From Polaromonas sp. (GTDB lineage Bacteria; Pseudomonadota; Gammaproteobacteria; Burkholderiales; Burkholderiaceae_C): a stretch of DNA of 64,000 bases. Location of the stretch: NCBI GenBank assembly GCA_028292745.1, contig JAQGLT010000024.1, forward strand, positions 1 to 64,000. The letters are read 5' to 3'. Positions within the stretch are counted from its first letter, which is position 1. Each line of letters opens with the position of its first letter. This document shows positions 57,026-64,000 of the stretch, piece after piece. A model generated the notes under the pieces. The model did not search any database and was not told the DNA's origin. It worked only from the letters and a program-made list of their open reading frames with translations. The translations under genes were made by a program, and so were the position numbers.

Positions 57026-58762
57026 ATGTCCGCTACTGATACCGCGATTAACGCTTCAACTTCCATGGCTTTGCCCGGTCTGGGAAGAACCTTGGTAACT
57101 GCTGGAAAATTGGGTCAAAAAGCGGCTGAAGATATTTTCCGCAAGGCGCAAAGCAGCCGAACGAGTTTCATTGCCGAACTGACGGGCTCTGGCGCCGTAT
57201 CGGCATTTGATCTGGCGCACATCATGTCCACGTCTTTTGCCGCGCCATTGGTCGATATGGAGGCAATCGACATTCAGCGGTTACCGAAGGGCCTGCTGGA
57301 CACGAAAATTTGCGCGGCGTACAGGATTGTTGTGTTGAGCAAACGCAGCAACCGGTTGATTGTTGCAACAGCAGATCCATCCGTTCAGGATGCAGCGGAA
57401 AAAATCAAGTTTTCAACTCAGTTGGGCGTGGACTGGGTTATTGCCGAATACGACAAACTGTCCAGGTTGGTCGATGCGTCCAGTGCTACCGCTACAGAAG
57501 CCATCGAAAATATCGTTGGCGGCGACTTTGAATTTGATGAAGATATTCCGGTTTCTACCGCGATAGAGGAGAGCGACAATAGCGCTTCCGAGGTGGAGGA
57601 TGCGCCAGTTGTTAAATTCCTCCAGAAAATGCTGATCGATGCTTTCAATATGCGAGCATCCGATTTGCATTTTGAACCCTTTGAGCATACCTATCGGGTA
57701 CGTTTTCGGGTGGATGGCGAGCTGCGCGAAATCTCATCGCCGCCAGTAGCCATCAAGGAAAAGCTGGCTGCGCGGATCAAGGTGATTTCCAAGCTCGACA
57801 TTTCCGAGAAACGTGTGCCGCAAGATGGAAAGATGAAACTCAAGATTGGCGCTGACCGGGTCATCGATTTTCGGGTCAGCACTTTGCCCACCATGTTTGG
57901 TGAAAAAATCGTTATTCGTATCTTGGATCCCAGCAGTGCGAAATTGGGAATCGACGCCTTGGGTTATGAGCCGGCTGAAAAAGAACGGCTATTAGAGGCC
58001 ATCAAACGGCCGTATGGCATGGTGTTGGTCACCGGACCCACCGGTTCAGGCAAGACCGTGTCCCTTTACACCTGCCTGAACATTTTGAATACGGCAGGCG
58101 TCAATATTGCCACGGCCGAGGATCCGGCCGAAATCACACTGCCCGGGGTTAATCAGGTCAGCATGAATGAGAAGGCTGGAATGACTTTTCCAGTGGCTCT
58201 CAAAGCCTTTTTGCGTCAGGATCCAGACATCATCATGGTGGGTGAAATACGCGATGTTGAAACGGCCGACATCGCCATCAAGGCCGCCCAGACGGGACAC
58301 CTGGTCTTGTCGACATTGCATACCAACGATGCTCCCACGACGCTGACACGGATGCGCAACATGGGAATCGCGCCATTCAACATTGCCTCTAGTGTGATTC
58401 TAATTACCGCGCAAAGGCTTGCACGGCGACTGTGCCCCCATTGCAAGACAACGGTCGACATTCCCCGTGAAGCCTTGTTGCAAGCTGGCTTTAAGGAGGA
58501 CGATGTTGATGGCTCGTGGATGCCATTTCATCCGGTAGGTTGCGACAAATGCAACAACGGTTATAAGGGCCGAGTCGGAATTTATCAGGTCATGCCAATT
58601 TCCGAGGAAATGCAGCGTATTGTGCTGCGCGATGGCAGCGCGCTGGAAATTGCAGCCCAAGCCGAGGTGGAAGGCGTCAGAAGCCTGCGTCAGTCTGGTT
58701 TACACAAAGTTAAACTGGGGATGACTTCCCTGGAAGAGGTGTTGGGTTGCACCAATGTTTAA
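57026..58762 (+). CDS. pilB: Type IV pilus assembly ATPase PilB
   Basis: PilB powers pilus extension. The 578-residue protein has a GspE-N/MshEN-type N-terminal domain (about 20-150) and the ATPase domain. Walker A is VTGPTGSGKTVSLYTCL, Walker B is IIMVGEIRDVETADIAIKA, the His box is TGHLVLSTLHTNDA, and a zinc element has CPHCKTTVDI and CDKCNNGYKGRVGIYQVM. I chose ATG 57026 over an in-frame TTG at 57017. Neither has a clear Shine-Dalgarno sequence. It heads pilBCD, and the pilin gene itself is not in the window. Confidence 0.95.
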   Translation: MSATDTAINASTSMALPGLGRTLVTAGKLGQKAAEDIFRKAQSSRTSFIAELTGSGAVSAFDLAHIMSTSFAAPLVDMEAIDIQRLPKGLLDTKICAAYRIVVLSKRSNRLIVATADPSVQDAAEKIKFSTQLGVDWVIAEYDKLSRLVDASSATATEAIENIVGGDFEFDEDIPVSTAIEESDNSASEVEDAPVVKFLQKMLIDAFNMRASDLHFEPFEHTYRVRFRVDGELREISSPPVAIKEKLAARIKVISKLDISEKRVPQDGKMKLKIGADRVIDFRVSTLPTMFGEKIVIRILDPSSAKLGIDALGYEPAEKERLLEAIKRPYGMVLVTGPTGSGKTVSLYTCLNILNTAGVNIATAEDPAEITLPGVNQVSMNEKAGMTFPVALKAFLRQDPDIIMVGEIRDVETADIAIKAAQTGHLVLSTLHTNDAPTTLTRMRNMGIAPFNIASSVILITAQRLARRLCPHCKTTVDIPREALLQAGFKEDDVDGSWMPFHPVGCDKCNNGYKGRVGIYQVMPISEEMQRIVLRDGSALEIAAQAEVEGVRSLRQSGLHKVKLGMTSLEEVLGCTNV

Positions 58763-58844
58763 CTGGATACCGCTGGAAATGAAACATTGGCATTTGACTG
58801 TAGCGGCGCTACGGCTTAAGCCATCTACTAATTGAAGAGGCCCC

Positions 58845-60062
58845 ATGGCAACAGCAGCATCCAAAGGAATCAAGGAGTTTGTCTTCGACTGGGAAGGCAA
58901 GGATCGAGGAGGTAAACAGGTACGCGGAGAGATTCGAGCTTCTGGCGAAAATCAAGTCATGGTTTCCTTGCGCAGGCAAGGGGTGCTTACCACAAAAATA
59001 AAAAAACGCCGCATGCGTTCGGGGAAATCGATCAAACCGCGCGACATTGCCATTTTTACCCGCCAATTGGCGACCATGATGAAAGCTGGCGTGCCGTTAC
59101 TGCAGTCGTTTGACATTGTTGGACGGGGAAATCCCAACGCCAGTGTGACCAAGCTTCTCAATGACGTGCGGACTGATGTGGAAACTGGCACATCTTTGAG
59201 TGCGGCTTTTAGAAAATATCCCATGTATTTCAACGCGCTGTACTGCAATCTGGTTGAAGCGGGAGAAGCCGCCGGTATCCTAGAGTCTTTGCTGGATCGG
59301 CTGGCGGTCTACATGGAAAAGACCGAGGCCATCAAATCAAAGATCAAATCTGCATTGATGTATCCCGCATCGGTTGTCGTTGTCGCTTTCGTAGTCGTCG
59401 CAGTGATTATGATTTTTGTCATCCCTGCATTCAAAAGCGTATTTGAATCCTTTGGTGCGGACTTGCCTGCACCTACGCTGTTCGTTATGGCTATAAGCGA
59501 ATTCTTCGTTGCGTTTTGGTGGTTGATTTTTGGTGGAATTGGCGGGGGACTTTATTTTTTCATACAAGCGTGGAAACGCAGTGAAAAAATGCAAAAAGTC
59601 ATGGATCGCATTCTCTTGAAAATGCCTGTTTTTGGTTCTCTGATAGAAAAGTCCGTTATTGCCCGCTGGACTCGAACCTTGTCTACTATGTTCGCGGCAG
59701 GCGTGCCATTGGTCGAGGCTCTGGATTCAGTAGGGGGGGCATCAGGAAATTCACTTTATGCTGATGCCACCGAGAAGATTCAGCAGGAAGTCTCTAGCGG
59801 GACCAGCCTGACGGCCGCCATGACCAACGTGAACCTGTTTCCCACTATGGTGCTGCAAATGTGCGCAATTGGCGAAGAGTCGGGTTCGGTCGACCACATG
59901 CTAGGCAAGGCTGCCGATTTTTATGAGGCTGAGGTTGATGAAATGGTCGCTGGCTTGTCCAGTTTGATGGAACCCATCATTATTGTGTTTCTGGGCACGT
60001 TGATTGGTGGAATTGTGGTTTCCATGTACTTACCCATTTTCAAGTTGGGCGCAGTCGTCTAA
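58845..60062 (+). CDS. pilC: Type IV pilus inner-membrane platform protein PilC
   Basis: PilC is the membrane platform that couples PilB to pilin assembly. The 405-residue protein has two GspF domains with IFTRQLATMMKAGVPLLQSF and ARWTRTLSTMFAAGVPLVEAL and three membrane helices (about 170-195, 215-245 and 375-400). A GAAGAGG ribosome binding site precedes ATG. Its stop overlaps the pilD start (TAATG). Confidence 0.96.
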   Translation: MATAASKGIKEFVFDWEGKDRGGKQVRGEIRASGENQVMVSLRRQGVLTTKIKKRRMRSGKSIKPRDIAIFTRQLATMMKAGVPLLQSFDIVGRGNPNASVTKLLNDVRTDVETGTSLSAAFRKYPMYFNALYCNLVEAGEAAGILESLLDRLAVYMEKTEAIKSKIKSALMYPASVVVVAFVVVAVIMIFVIPAFKSVFESFGADLPAPTLFVMAISEFFVAFWWLIFGGIGGGLYFFIQAWKRSEKMQKVMDRILLKMPVFGSLIEKSVIARWTRTLSTMFAAGVPLVEALDSVGGASGNSLYADATEKIQQEVSSGTSLTAAMTNVNLFPTMVLQMCAIGEESGSVDHMLGKAADFYEAEVDEMVAGLSSLMEPIIIVFLGTLIGGIVVSMYLPIFKLGAVV

Positions 60063-60907
60063 TGGTGCTGGAATCAGGCTTTGTCGCTGGACTGGCTGGA
60101 CTTTTAGGTTTATTGATCGGCAGTTTTCTCAACGTTGCCATTTACCGCATTCCCAAAATGATGGAGCACCAATGGGCGGCGGAATGTGCTGAGCTCAGCG
60201 GTAAACCGACCGAGCCAAAAGAAGAATTTAATCTGCTGACGCCGCGTTCGCGATGCTCACACTGTGGCCACTTGATTCGCTGGTATGAAAATATACCTGT
60301 GCTCAGCTATGTTTTTCTCAAGGGGAAATGCGCCGTCTGCAAGGTGCCTTACGGTTTTCGCTATCCTTTGATAGAAGCTGCTACGGGTGGGCTGTTTTTC
60401 TTTTGCGCCTGGCGTTGGGGCTGGACGTGGACTACCTTGGTCTGGTGCGGATTTTCCGCGGCGCTTCTGGTATTGGCTGTCATTGACTGGGACACGACTC
60501 TGCTGCCCGATGACCTGACCTTGCCCTTACTATGGGCTGGGTTGCTGGTTGCAGCCTTGCATTGGAACCCGTCTGTAGATCTAGCCACTGCTCTGTGGGG
60601 TGCGGTGGCTGGTTATCTTTCCCTGTGGGGGGTTTACTGGGCTTTCAAACTGGCAACTGGCAAAGAGGGGATGGGCTACGGCGATTTCAAACTTTTCGCT
60701 GCGCTTGGCGCCTGGTTCGGCTGGCCTGCGCTGATTCCCATGATTCTGATGGCCTCAGTCATCGGCGCCATCATTGGCATCGCCATGAAGTTTTCCAGTG
60801 GGCTGCGCGAAGGCGGTTACGTACCGTTTGGTCCTTTTCTGGCAGGAGCAGGATTTACCGCCATGATTTTCGGCCCCCAATCGATTCTTCAATTTGTCGG
60901 TTTGTAA
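60062..60907 (+). CDS. pilD: Prepilin peptidase / N-methyltransferase PilD
   Basis: PilD cleaves type IV prepilins and T2SS pseudopilins after the conserved Gly and methylates the new N-terminus. The 281-residue membrane protein begins with a GSFLNVAIYRIPKMME motif. It has the four-Cys zinc site CSHC...CAVC, followed by the catalytic aspartates in AVIDWDTTLLPDDLTLPL and GMGYGDFKLFAALGAW. As no gspO is present in the T2SS cluster, it probably serves GspG-K too. Confidence 0.96.
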   Translation: MVLESGFVAGLAGLLGLLIGSFLNVAIYRIPKMMEHQWAAECAELSGKPTEPKEEFNLLTPRSRCSHCGHLIRWYENIPVLSYVFLKGKCAVCKVPYGFRYPLIEAATGGLFFFCAWRWGWTWTTLVWCGFSAALLVLAVIDWDTTLLPDDLTLPLLWAGLLVAALHWNPSVDLATALWGAVAGYLSLWGVYWAFKLATGKEGMGYGDFKLFAALGAWFGWPALIPMILMASVIGAIIGIAMKFSSGLREGGYVPFGPFLAGAGFTAMIFGPQSILQFVGL

Positions 60908-60911
60908 ACCG

Positions 60912-61523
60912 ATGCATGGGCCCATCCAGCGCATCGGCTTGACAGGCGGCATTGGAAGCGGCAAAAGCACGGTGGCGCAATTTCTGATCGACTGCGGCGC
61001 TGCCGTCATTGATGCAGATGCCATTTCCCGTGGATTGACGCTACCGGGCGGAGCAGCGATTGATCAACTCGCTGGAACTTTTGGCGCGCAAGTCATTACG
61101 CATGAAGGTGCGATGGATCGCGATCGGATGCGCCAGCTTGTTTTTGCCAATCCGTTTGCCAAACAACAGCTCGAAGCCATCATTCATCCGCTGGTCACTA
61201 AAGAATCGCTGCGGCAGTCACAAGTGGCGGTCGCCGCCGGCCACCTCTGTATTGTTTTTGACATTCCCTTGCTGGTCGAATCAGGACGCTGGCGTCAACA
61301 GCTGGATAGGGTGTTGGTCGTGGATTGTTTGGAAACGACCCAAATCGCACGGGTCATGGTCAGAAACGGGTGGTCAAGCGAGCTTGTCGGAAAAATCATC
61401 GCTGGACAGTCCAGTCGGCGGCACCGGCTTGCAGCTGCCGATATTTGTATTTGTAACGAAGGTTTATCGCTGGCGGCCTTGAAGGCGCTGATCCATGAGT
61501 TGGCGCCGCGCTTGGGGCTATGA
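60912..61523 (+). CDS. coaE: Dephospho-CoA kinase
   Basis: CoaE phosphorylates the 3'-hydroxyl of dephospho-CoA, the last step of coenzyme A synthesis. The 203-residue P-loop kinase has RIGLTGGIGSGKSTVAQFL (Walker A) near the start, DADAISRGLT, and IHPLVTKESLRQSQ with a lid region. The start ATG lies 4 bp after the pilD stop. An in-frame TTG at 60894 would overlap pilD. Confidence 0.96.
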   Translation: MHGPIQRIGLTGGIGSGKSTVAQFLIDCGAAVIDADAISRGLTLPGGAAIDQLAGTFGAQVITHEGAMDRDRMRQLVFANPFAKQQLEAIIHPLVTKESLRQSQVAVAAGHLCIVFDIPLLVESGRWRQQLDRVLVVDCLETTQIARVMVRNGWSSELVGKIIAGQSSRRHRLAAADICICNEGLSLAALKALIHELAPRLGL

Positions 61524-61562
61524 TGACAGGCTTCCCTTTCACTGATGCCAGGAAACCAGTTC

Positions 61563-62318
61563 GTGATTCTTTACGAGTATCCCTTTAACGAACGCATACG
61601 CACCTATCTACGGCTTGAACACCTGTTCGTGCGCCTGGCTGAACTGGTGAAACGGGAAAGTCCGATAGACCATCACCATGCGCTTGCAGTCATTTTTGAA
61701 ATCATGGATGTTGGCGCGCGGGCAGATCTGAAAACTGATGTGCTCAAGGACATTGAAAAGCAAAAGCATGTGCTCAATGGGTATCGGGGCAACCCTGTTA
61801 TTTCCGAACAGGTGCTGGACGACATCACGGCCCAGCTCGATGCCTGCTTTACCAGCTTGAATGAGCTTTCTGGCAAGGTCGGGCACGCATTGACTGAAAA
61901 CGACTGGCTGATGAGCATTCGCAGCCGTATTGGTATTCCAGGCGGCACATGCGAATTTGACTTGCCGGCCTATCATGCCTGGCAGTCCCTTGCCGCTGAC
62001 ATTCGGCAGCATGACCTGCAGCGCTGGGTGTCGCCACTGGTGCCACTTGCCGAGTCCTTGAGCCTGCTGCTAAGGCTGGTGCGTGACTCGGGTGCGCCGC
62101 AAAAGGTGATTGCGCAGGCTGGGCAGTACCAGCAAATGCTGCCACAGGGGCGAACTTTCCAGCTGCTAAGGTTGCGCCTGGATTCTCGCCTGGCCTTGAT
62201 TCCTGAAATCAGCTGCAATCGCTTGATGGTGTCCGTACGCTTCATGTCCCAGCAAGGCGATGGTCGATTGCATGCGAATACCGACGATGCGGTGTTTGAC
62301 CTGACGCTGTGCAGCTGA
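61563..62318 (+). CDS. zapD: Cell-division protein ZapD
   Basis: ZapD binds FtsZ and bundles its filaments at the division site. With a GTG start at 61563 (251 residues) the protein begins ILYEYPFNERIRTYLRLEHL, as I recall for Burkholderia homologues, and has AGGA 9 bases upstream. An ATG at 61545 would add six residues. Later IPGGTCEFDLPAYHAWQ and QMLPQGRTFQLLRLRLD are family features. It follows coaE by 39 bp and precedes yacG, the usual order. Confidence 0.93.
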   Translation: MILYEYPFNERIRTYLRLEHLFVRLAELVKRESPIDHHHALAVIFEIMDVGARADLKTDVLKDIEKQKHVLNGYRGNPVISEQVLDDITAQLDACFTSLNELSGKVGHALTENDWLMSIRSRIGIPGGTCEFDLPAYHAWQSLAADIRQHDLQRWVSPLVPLAESLSLLLRLVRDSGAPQKVIAQAGQYQQMLPQGRTFQLLRLRLDSRLALIPEISCNRLMVSVRFMSQQGDGRLHANTDDAVFDLTLCS

Positions 62319-62369
62319 GCTTGACACGCCGGCAAATTTTCATCCCGAATTGTTGCTGCCATTCACACT

Positions 62370-62576
62370 ATGAAAAAAGACAGTTTGTTCGTTAAGCAGG
62401 TGGTGTGCCCAGGTTGTGGGGGGGCCAGCGTTTACGCACCCAGCAATCCCTTTCGCCCCTTTTGCAGCGAACGTTGTAGGAACATCGATCTGGGGGCCTG
62501 GGCCAACGAAGATTTTCGTTTGCCGGCCGAGGCACCGCCTGATGATCAGCCCTTCGGCGATCCAAAAATACCCTGA
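62370..62576 (+). CDS. yacG: Zinc-binding DNA gyrase inhibitor YacG
   Basis: YacG is a small zinc protein that binds and inhibits GyrB in E. coli. The 68-residue protein has a four-Cys zinc site: CPGC (Cys13, Cys16) and CSERC (Cys32, Cys36). RPFCSERCRNIDLGAWANED is the family signature. It lies 51 bp after zapD. Confidence 0.95.
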   Translation: MKKDSLFVKQVVCPGCGGASVYAPSNPFRPFCSERCRNIDLGAWANEDFRLPAEAPPDDQPFGDPKIP

Positions 62577-62659
62577 AGATGAATAAGTCCGCTAAAGCAT
62601 GCGGCAAGGCTTTGGCTCTAACGCACAACACAGTCTTTGTAGAACCACCAAGGGAAAAC

Positions 62660-62920
62660 ATGAAACCCAGCGCCCTTAAGTCTGCCTGCGCATTTGTGCT
62701 GATGACGGCATCCCTGATCGGTGGCGTCCCTGCTGCTGCGTCCTCTGAACACTCAGGTGGCAAGACTGACGTCGCGAAGGCCAAGAAAAAAACAGCGGGC
62801 ACTGGGCAGGTCCGGTTTCTGCCCGGTTCAGGGGAGACAACACGAGAGCGCAGCACCCGTCTTAAGCGCGAATGCAAAGGCGGTGTCAATGCCGGTGCCT
62901 GCGCAGGCTATACCGGCTAA
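62660..62920 (+). CDS. Small exported protein of unknown function
   Basis: This 86-residue protein has a Sec signal peptide (cleavage likely near AAAS, residue 28). The mature part is short and very basic (Lys-rich near 33-46), followed by TRERSTRLKRECKGGVNAGACAGYTG, whose two Cys could form a disulfide. ATG 62660 has AAGGGA 5-7 bases upstream, and an in-frame ATG at 62579 would add residues without family features. I do not recognise the family. The position after yacG is not a functional clue. Base use resembles neighbouring genes. Confidence 0.65.
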   Translation: MKPSALKSACAFVLMTASLIGGVPAAASSEHSGGKTDVAKAKKKTAGTGQVRFLPGSGETTRERSTRLKRECKGGVNAGACAGYTG

Positions 62921-63103
62921 CCTGGTGTCGCGTCACGTGCAAAGTGCCGGGTTCTCGCTAGCTCTTGCCGCGCATCGCCGCGTTGCATCTTTGTCAAGCC
63001 TCCTGCCTTGATTGCGGTCTGCGCCTTGCGCTGCACGTCGATGGCAGCGCAATCTTCTGGCGCTTTGCACATGCCGCACCATTAGTCGCCAGGCTTTTAT
63101 AAG

Positions 63104-63124
63104 CTGAACGCCTGCGGCGTTCAG
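63104..63124 (-). terminator. Hairpin overlapping the grxD stop codon
   Basis: A perfect 9-bp stem CTGAACGCC / GGCGTTCAG has a 3-base loop. On the minus strand it starts within the grxD stop codon and is followed by CTTATAAAAG, a poor U-tract. It is a possible weak terminator for the grxD transcript. The rest of the gap from 62921 shows nothing I can support. Confidence 0.5.
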
Positions 63125-63450
63125 GCTTCTGGGGCGCCGAGCATTTGCTGCAGTTCCCCGTTCTGGTACATCTCCATCATGATGTCGGAGCCGCCAACAA
63201 ATTCGCCCTTCACATAGAGCTGCGGAATCGTCGGCCAGTTGCTGTATTCCTTGATGCCATTGCGGATGCCTTCATCTTCCAGCACGTTGACTGTCGCCGG
63301 CTTGGTCACGCCGCACGCCTTGAGCACCTGAATGGCACGCCCGGAAAAGCCGCACATCGGAAATTGGGCTGTGCCCTTCATAAAGAGCACCACGTCGCTG
63401 GATTTGACGATTTGCTCAATGCGTTGCTGGGTAGGGTCGGTAGCGTTCAT
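63121..63450 (-). CDS. grxD: Monothiol glutaredoxin (Grx4 type)
   Basis: GrxD is a CGFS-type glutaredoxin that carries and transfers 2Fe-2S clusters, often with BolA proteins. The 109-residue protein has the monothiol active site MCGFSGRAIQVL (Cys33), then WPTIPQLYVKGEFVGGSDIMMEMY, which includes the glutathione-binding region. It is encoded downstream of prmC on the same strand, as is common in Betaproteobacteria. An IbaG protein that could be its partner is encoded at 9494. Confidence 0.96.
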   Translation of the reverse strand: MNATDPTQQRIEQIVKSSDVVLFMKGTAQFPMCGFSGRAIQVLKACGVTKPATVNVLEDEGIRNGIKEYSNWPTIPQLYVKGEFVGGSDIMMEMYQNGELQQMLGAPEA

Positions 63451-63603
63451 GTTGAATCCTTTGGGTAGTAAAGCCTTCCAGGCCGAAATGCGAATAGCCG
63501 GTCAACAGGCCGGTCAATGGAATGCATGAAATTCGAACGGAGGAGTTTCGCAGGCCTGATTATCGCCGCCTGCTGGTGGCCACGCATTTGGAAGGGACAG
63601 GCC

Positions 63604-64000
63604 CTATCCGAGCCAGTGTCCGCCCGAGCAACGTTCAATGCCGGCCAGATCCCGGCGGCTCTGCACCTGCAAAAAGCCATGCTGTCTCAATAACTGGCGG
63701 ACTCTGCCGGCCTGGTCATAGCCATGCTCCAGCAGGAGCCAGCCCCCGGGTGACAGCGAGCCCGGTGCCTCTTCGACGATTTGCCGTAGATCGTCCAGGC
63801 CATCTGCGCCGGCGGTGAGCGCCTGCAGTGGTTCATGTGCCAGGGCTGGCAGATGCGGGTCGGCGCTGGCAATATAGGGAGGGTTGCTGACGATCAGGTG
63901 GAAGTTGCCGTCCACCTGCTGCAGCCAGTGGCTTTGAACGAATGCCACGGTCAGCCCGAGGCCGCAGGCGTTGTCTCGGGCCACCAAGAGCGCATCGGCA
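63604..64000 (-). CDS. prmC: Peptide chain release factor N5-glutamine methyltransferase, 3'-terminal part
   Basis: PrmC methylates the GGQ glutamine of release factors RF1 and RF2. The C-terminal half is present and the frame runs off the window end at base 64000. The substrate-binding motif NPPY is in FHLIVSNPPYIASADPHL, followed by LTAGADGLDDLRQIVEEAPG and GWLLLEHGYDQAGRVRQLL. Upstream residues ADALLVARDNA match the family's AdoMet-binding region. prfA is expected outside the window. Confidence 0.94.
   Translation of the reverse strand, partial: ADALLVARDNACGLGLTVAFVQSHWLQQVDGNFHLIVSNPPYIASADPHLPALAHEPLQALTAGADGLDDLRQIVEEAPGSLSPGGWLLLEHGYDQAGRVRQLLRQHGFLQVQSRRDLAGIERCSGGHWLG

Overview
The window looks like a stretch of core chromosome from a betaproteobacterium of the order Burkholderiales, most likely family Comamonadaceae (Polaromonas or a close relative). 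The reasons are GC-rich coding sequence, the block order mla - yadGH-type ABC - ibaG - murA - his - tat - degS-like - nif3 - pdxA - mscL - petABC - sspAB, a ubiquinone-8 type ispB next to rplU-rpmA-obgE, and two families of short interspersed repeats of a kind I associate with Comamonadaceae genomes. This assignment rests on remembered gene order and protein similarity, not on a database search.

Layout. 1-3356: end of gltB and all of gltD (glutamate synthase). 3448-7555: mlaFEDA-C-B, retrograde phospholipid transport. 7654-9335: a two-gene ABC-2 exporter. 9494-18201: ibaG, murA, then hisG-D-C-B-H-A-F-I-E, followed by a small membrane protein gene, hinT and tatABC (to 20778). 21052-24761: a DegS-type protease (minus), a Nif3-like protein, pdxA and mscL (minus). 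25022-27930: petABC, the cytochrome bc1 complex. 28043-29337: sspA, sspB and tRNA-Thr. 29427-36949: a DciA/DUF721-type gene (minus), secA, argJ, a DUF815 ATPase, mutT and a CorC/HlyC-type membrane protein. 37105-43915: lytic transglycosylase and proS (minus), rppH and a CNP1-like exported protein (plus), then proB, obgE, rpmA and rplU (minus). 44082-45156: ispB and tRNA-Pro. 45419-56822: a type II secretion cluster, with gspG-H-I-J-K-L-M-N-D-E-F on the minus strand and gspC alone on the plus strand. 57026-62576: pilB-pilC-pilD-coaE-zapD-yacG. 62660-64000: a small exported protein, grxD and the start-less end of prmC.

How the parts work together. The MlaA-F system and MurA serve the envelope. 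The Tat translocon and SecA export proteins. The Rieske subunit of PetABC is, by family knowledge, a Tat client. The T2SS cluster has no gspO, so PilD in the adjacent pil operon is the likely shared prepilin peptidase for both GspG-K and type IV pilins. HisG is the short form and needs HisZ, which is not in the window.

I found no mobile element, prophage, CRISPR array or defence island, and I do not see a clearly new multi-gene system. The most unusual features are repeats. A 50-60 bp palindromic element recurs about ten times. One copy encodes the hydrophobic core of the GspD signal peptide, another lies inside the Nif3-like gene, and a terminal fragment carries the hisD start codon. A second, GC-rich element occurs singly after the exporter permease and before hisF, and as three tandem 105-bp units that split gspE from gspF. 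Also worth attention are a terminator hairpin whose loop and T-tract hold the two candidate mlaF start codons, and a nested inverted repeat after tRNA-Pro.
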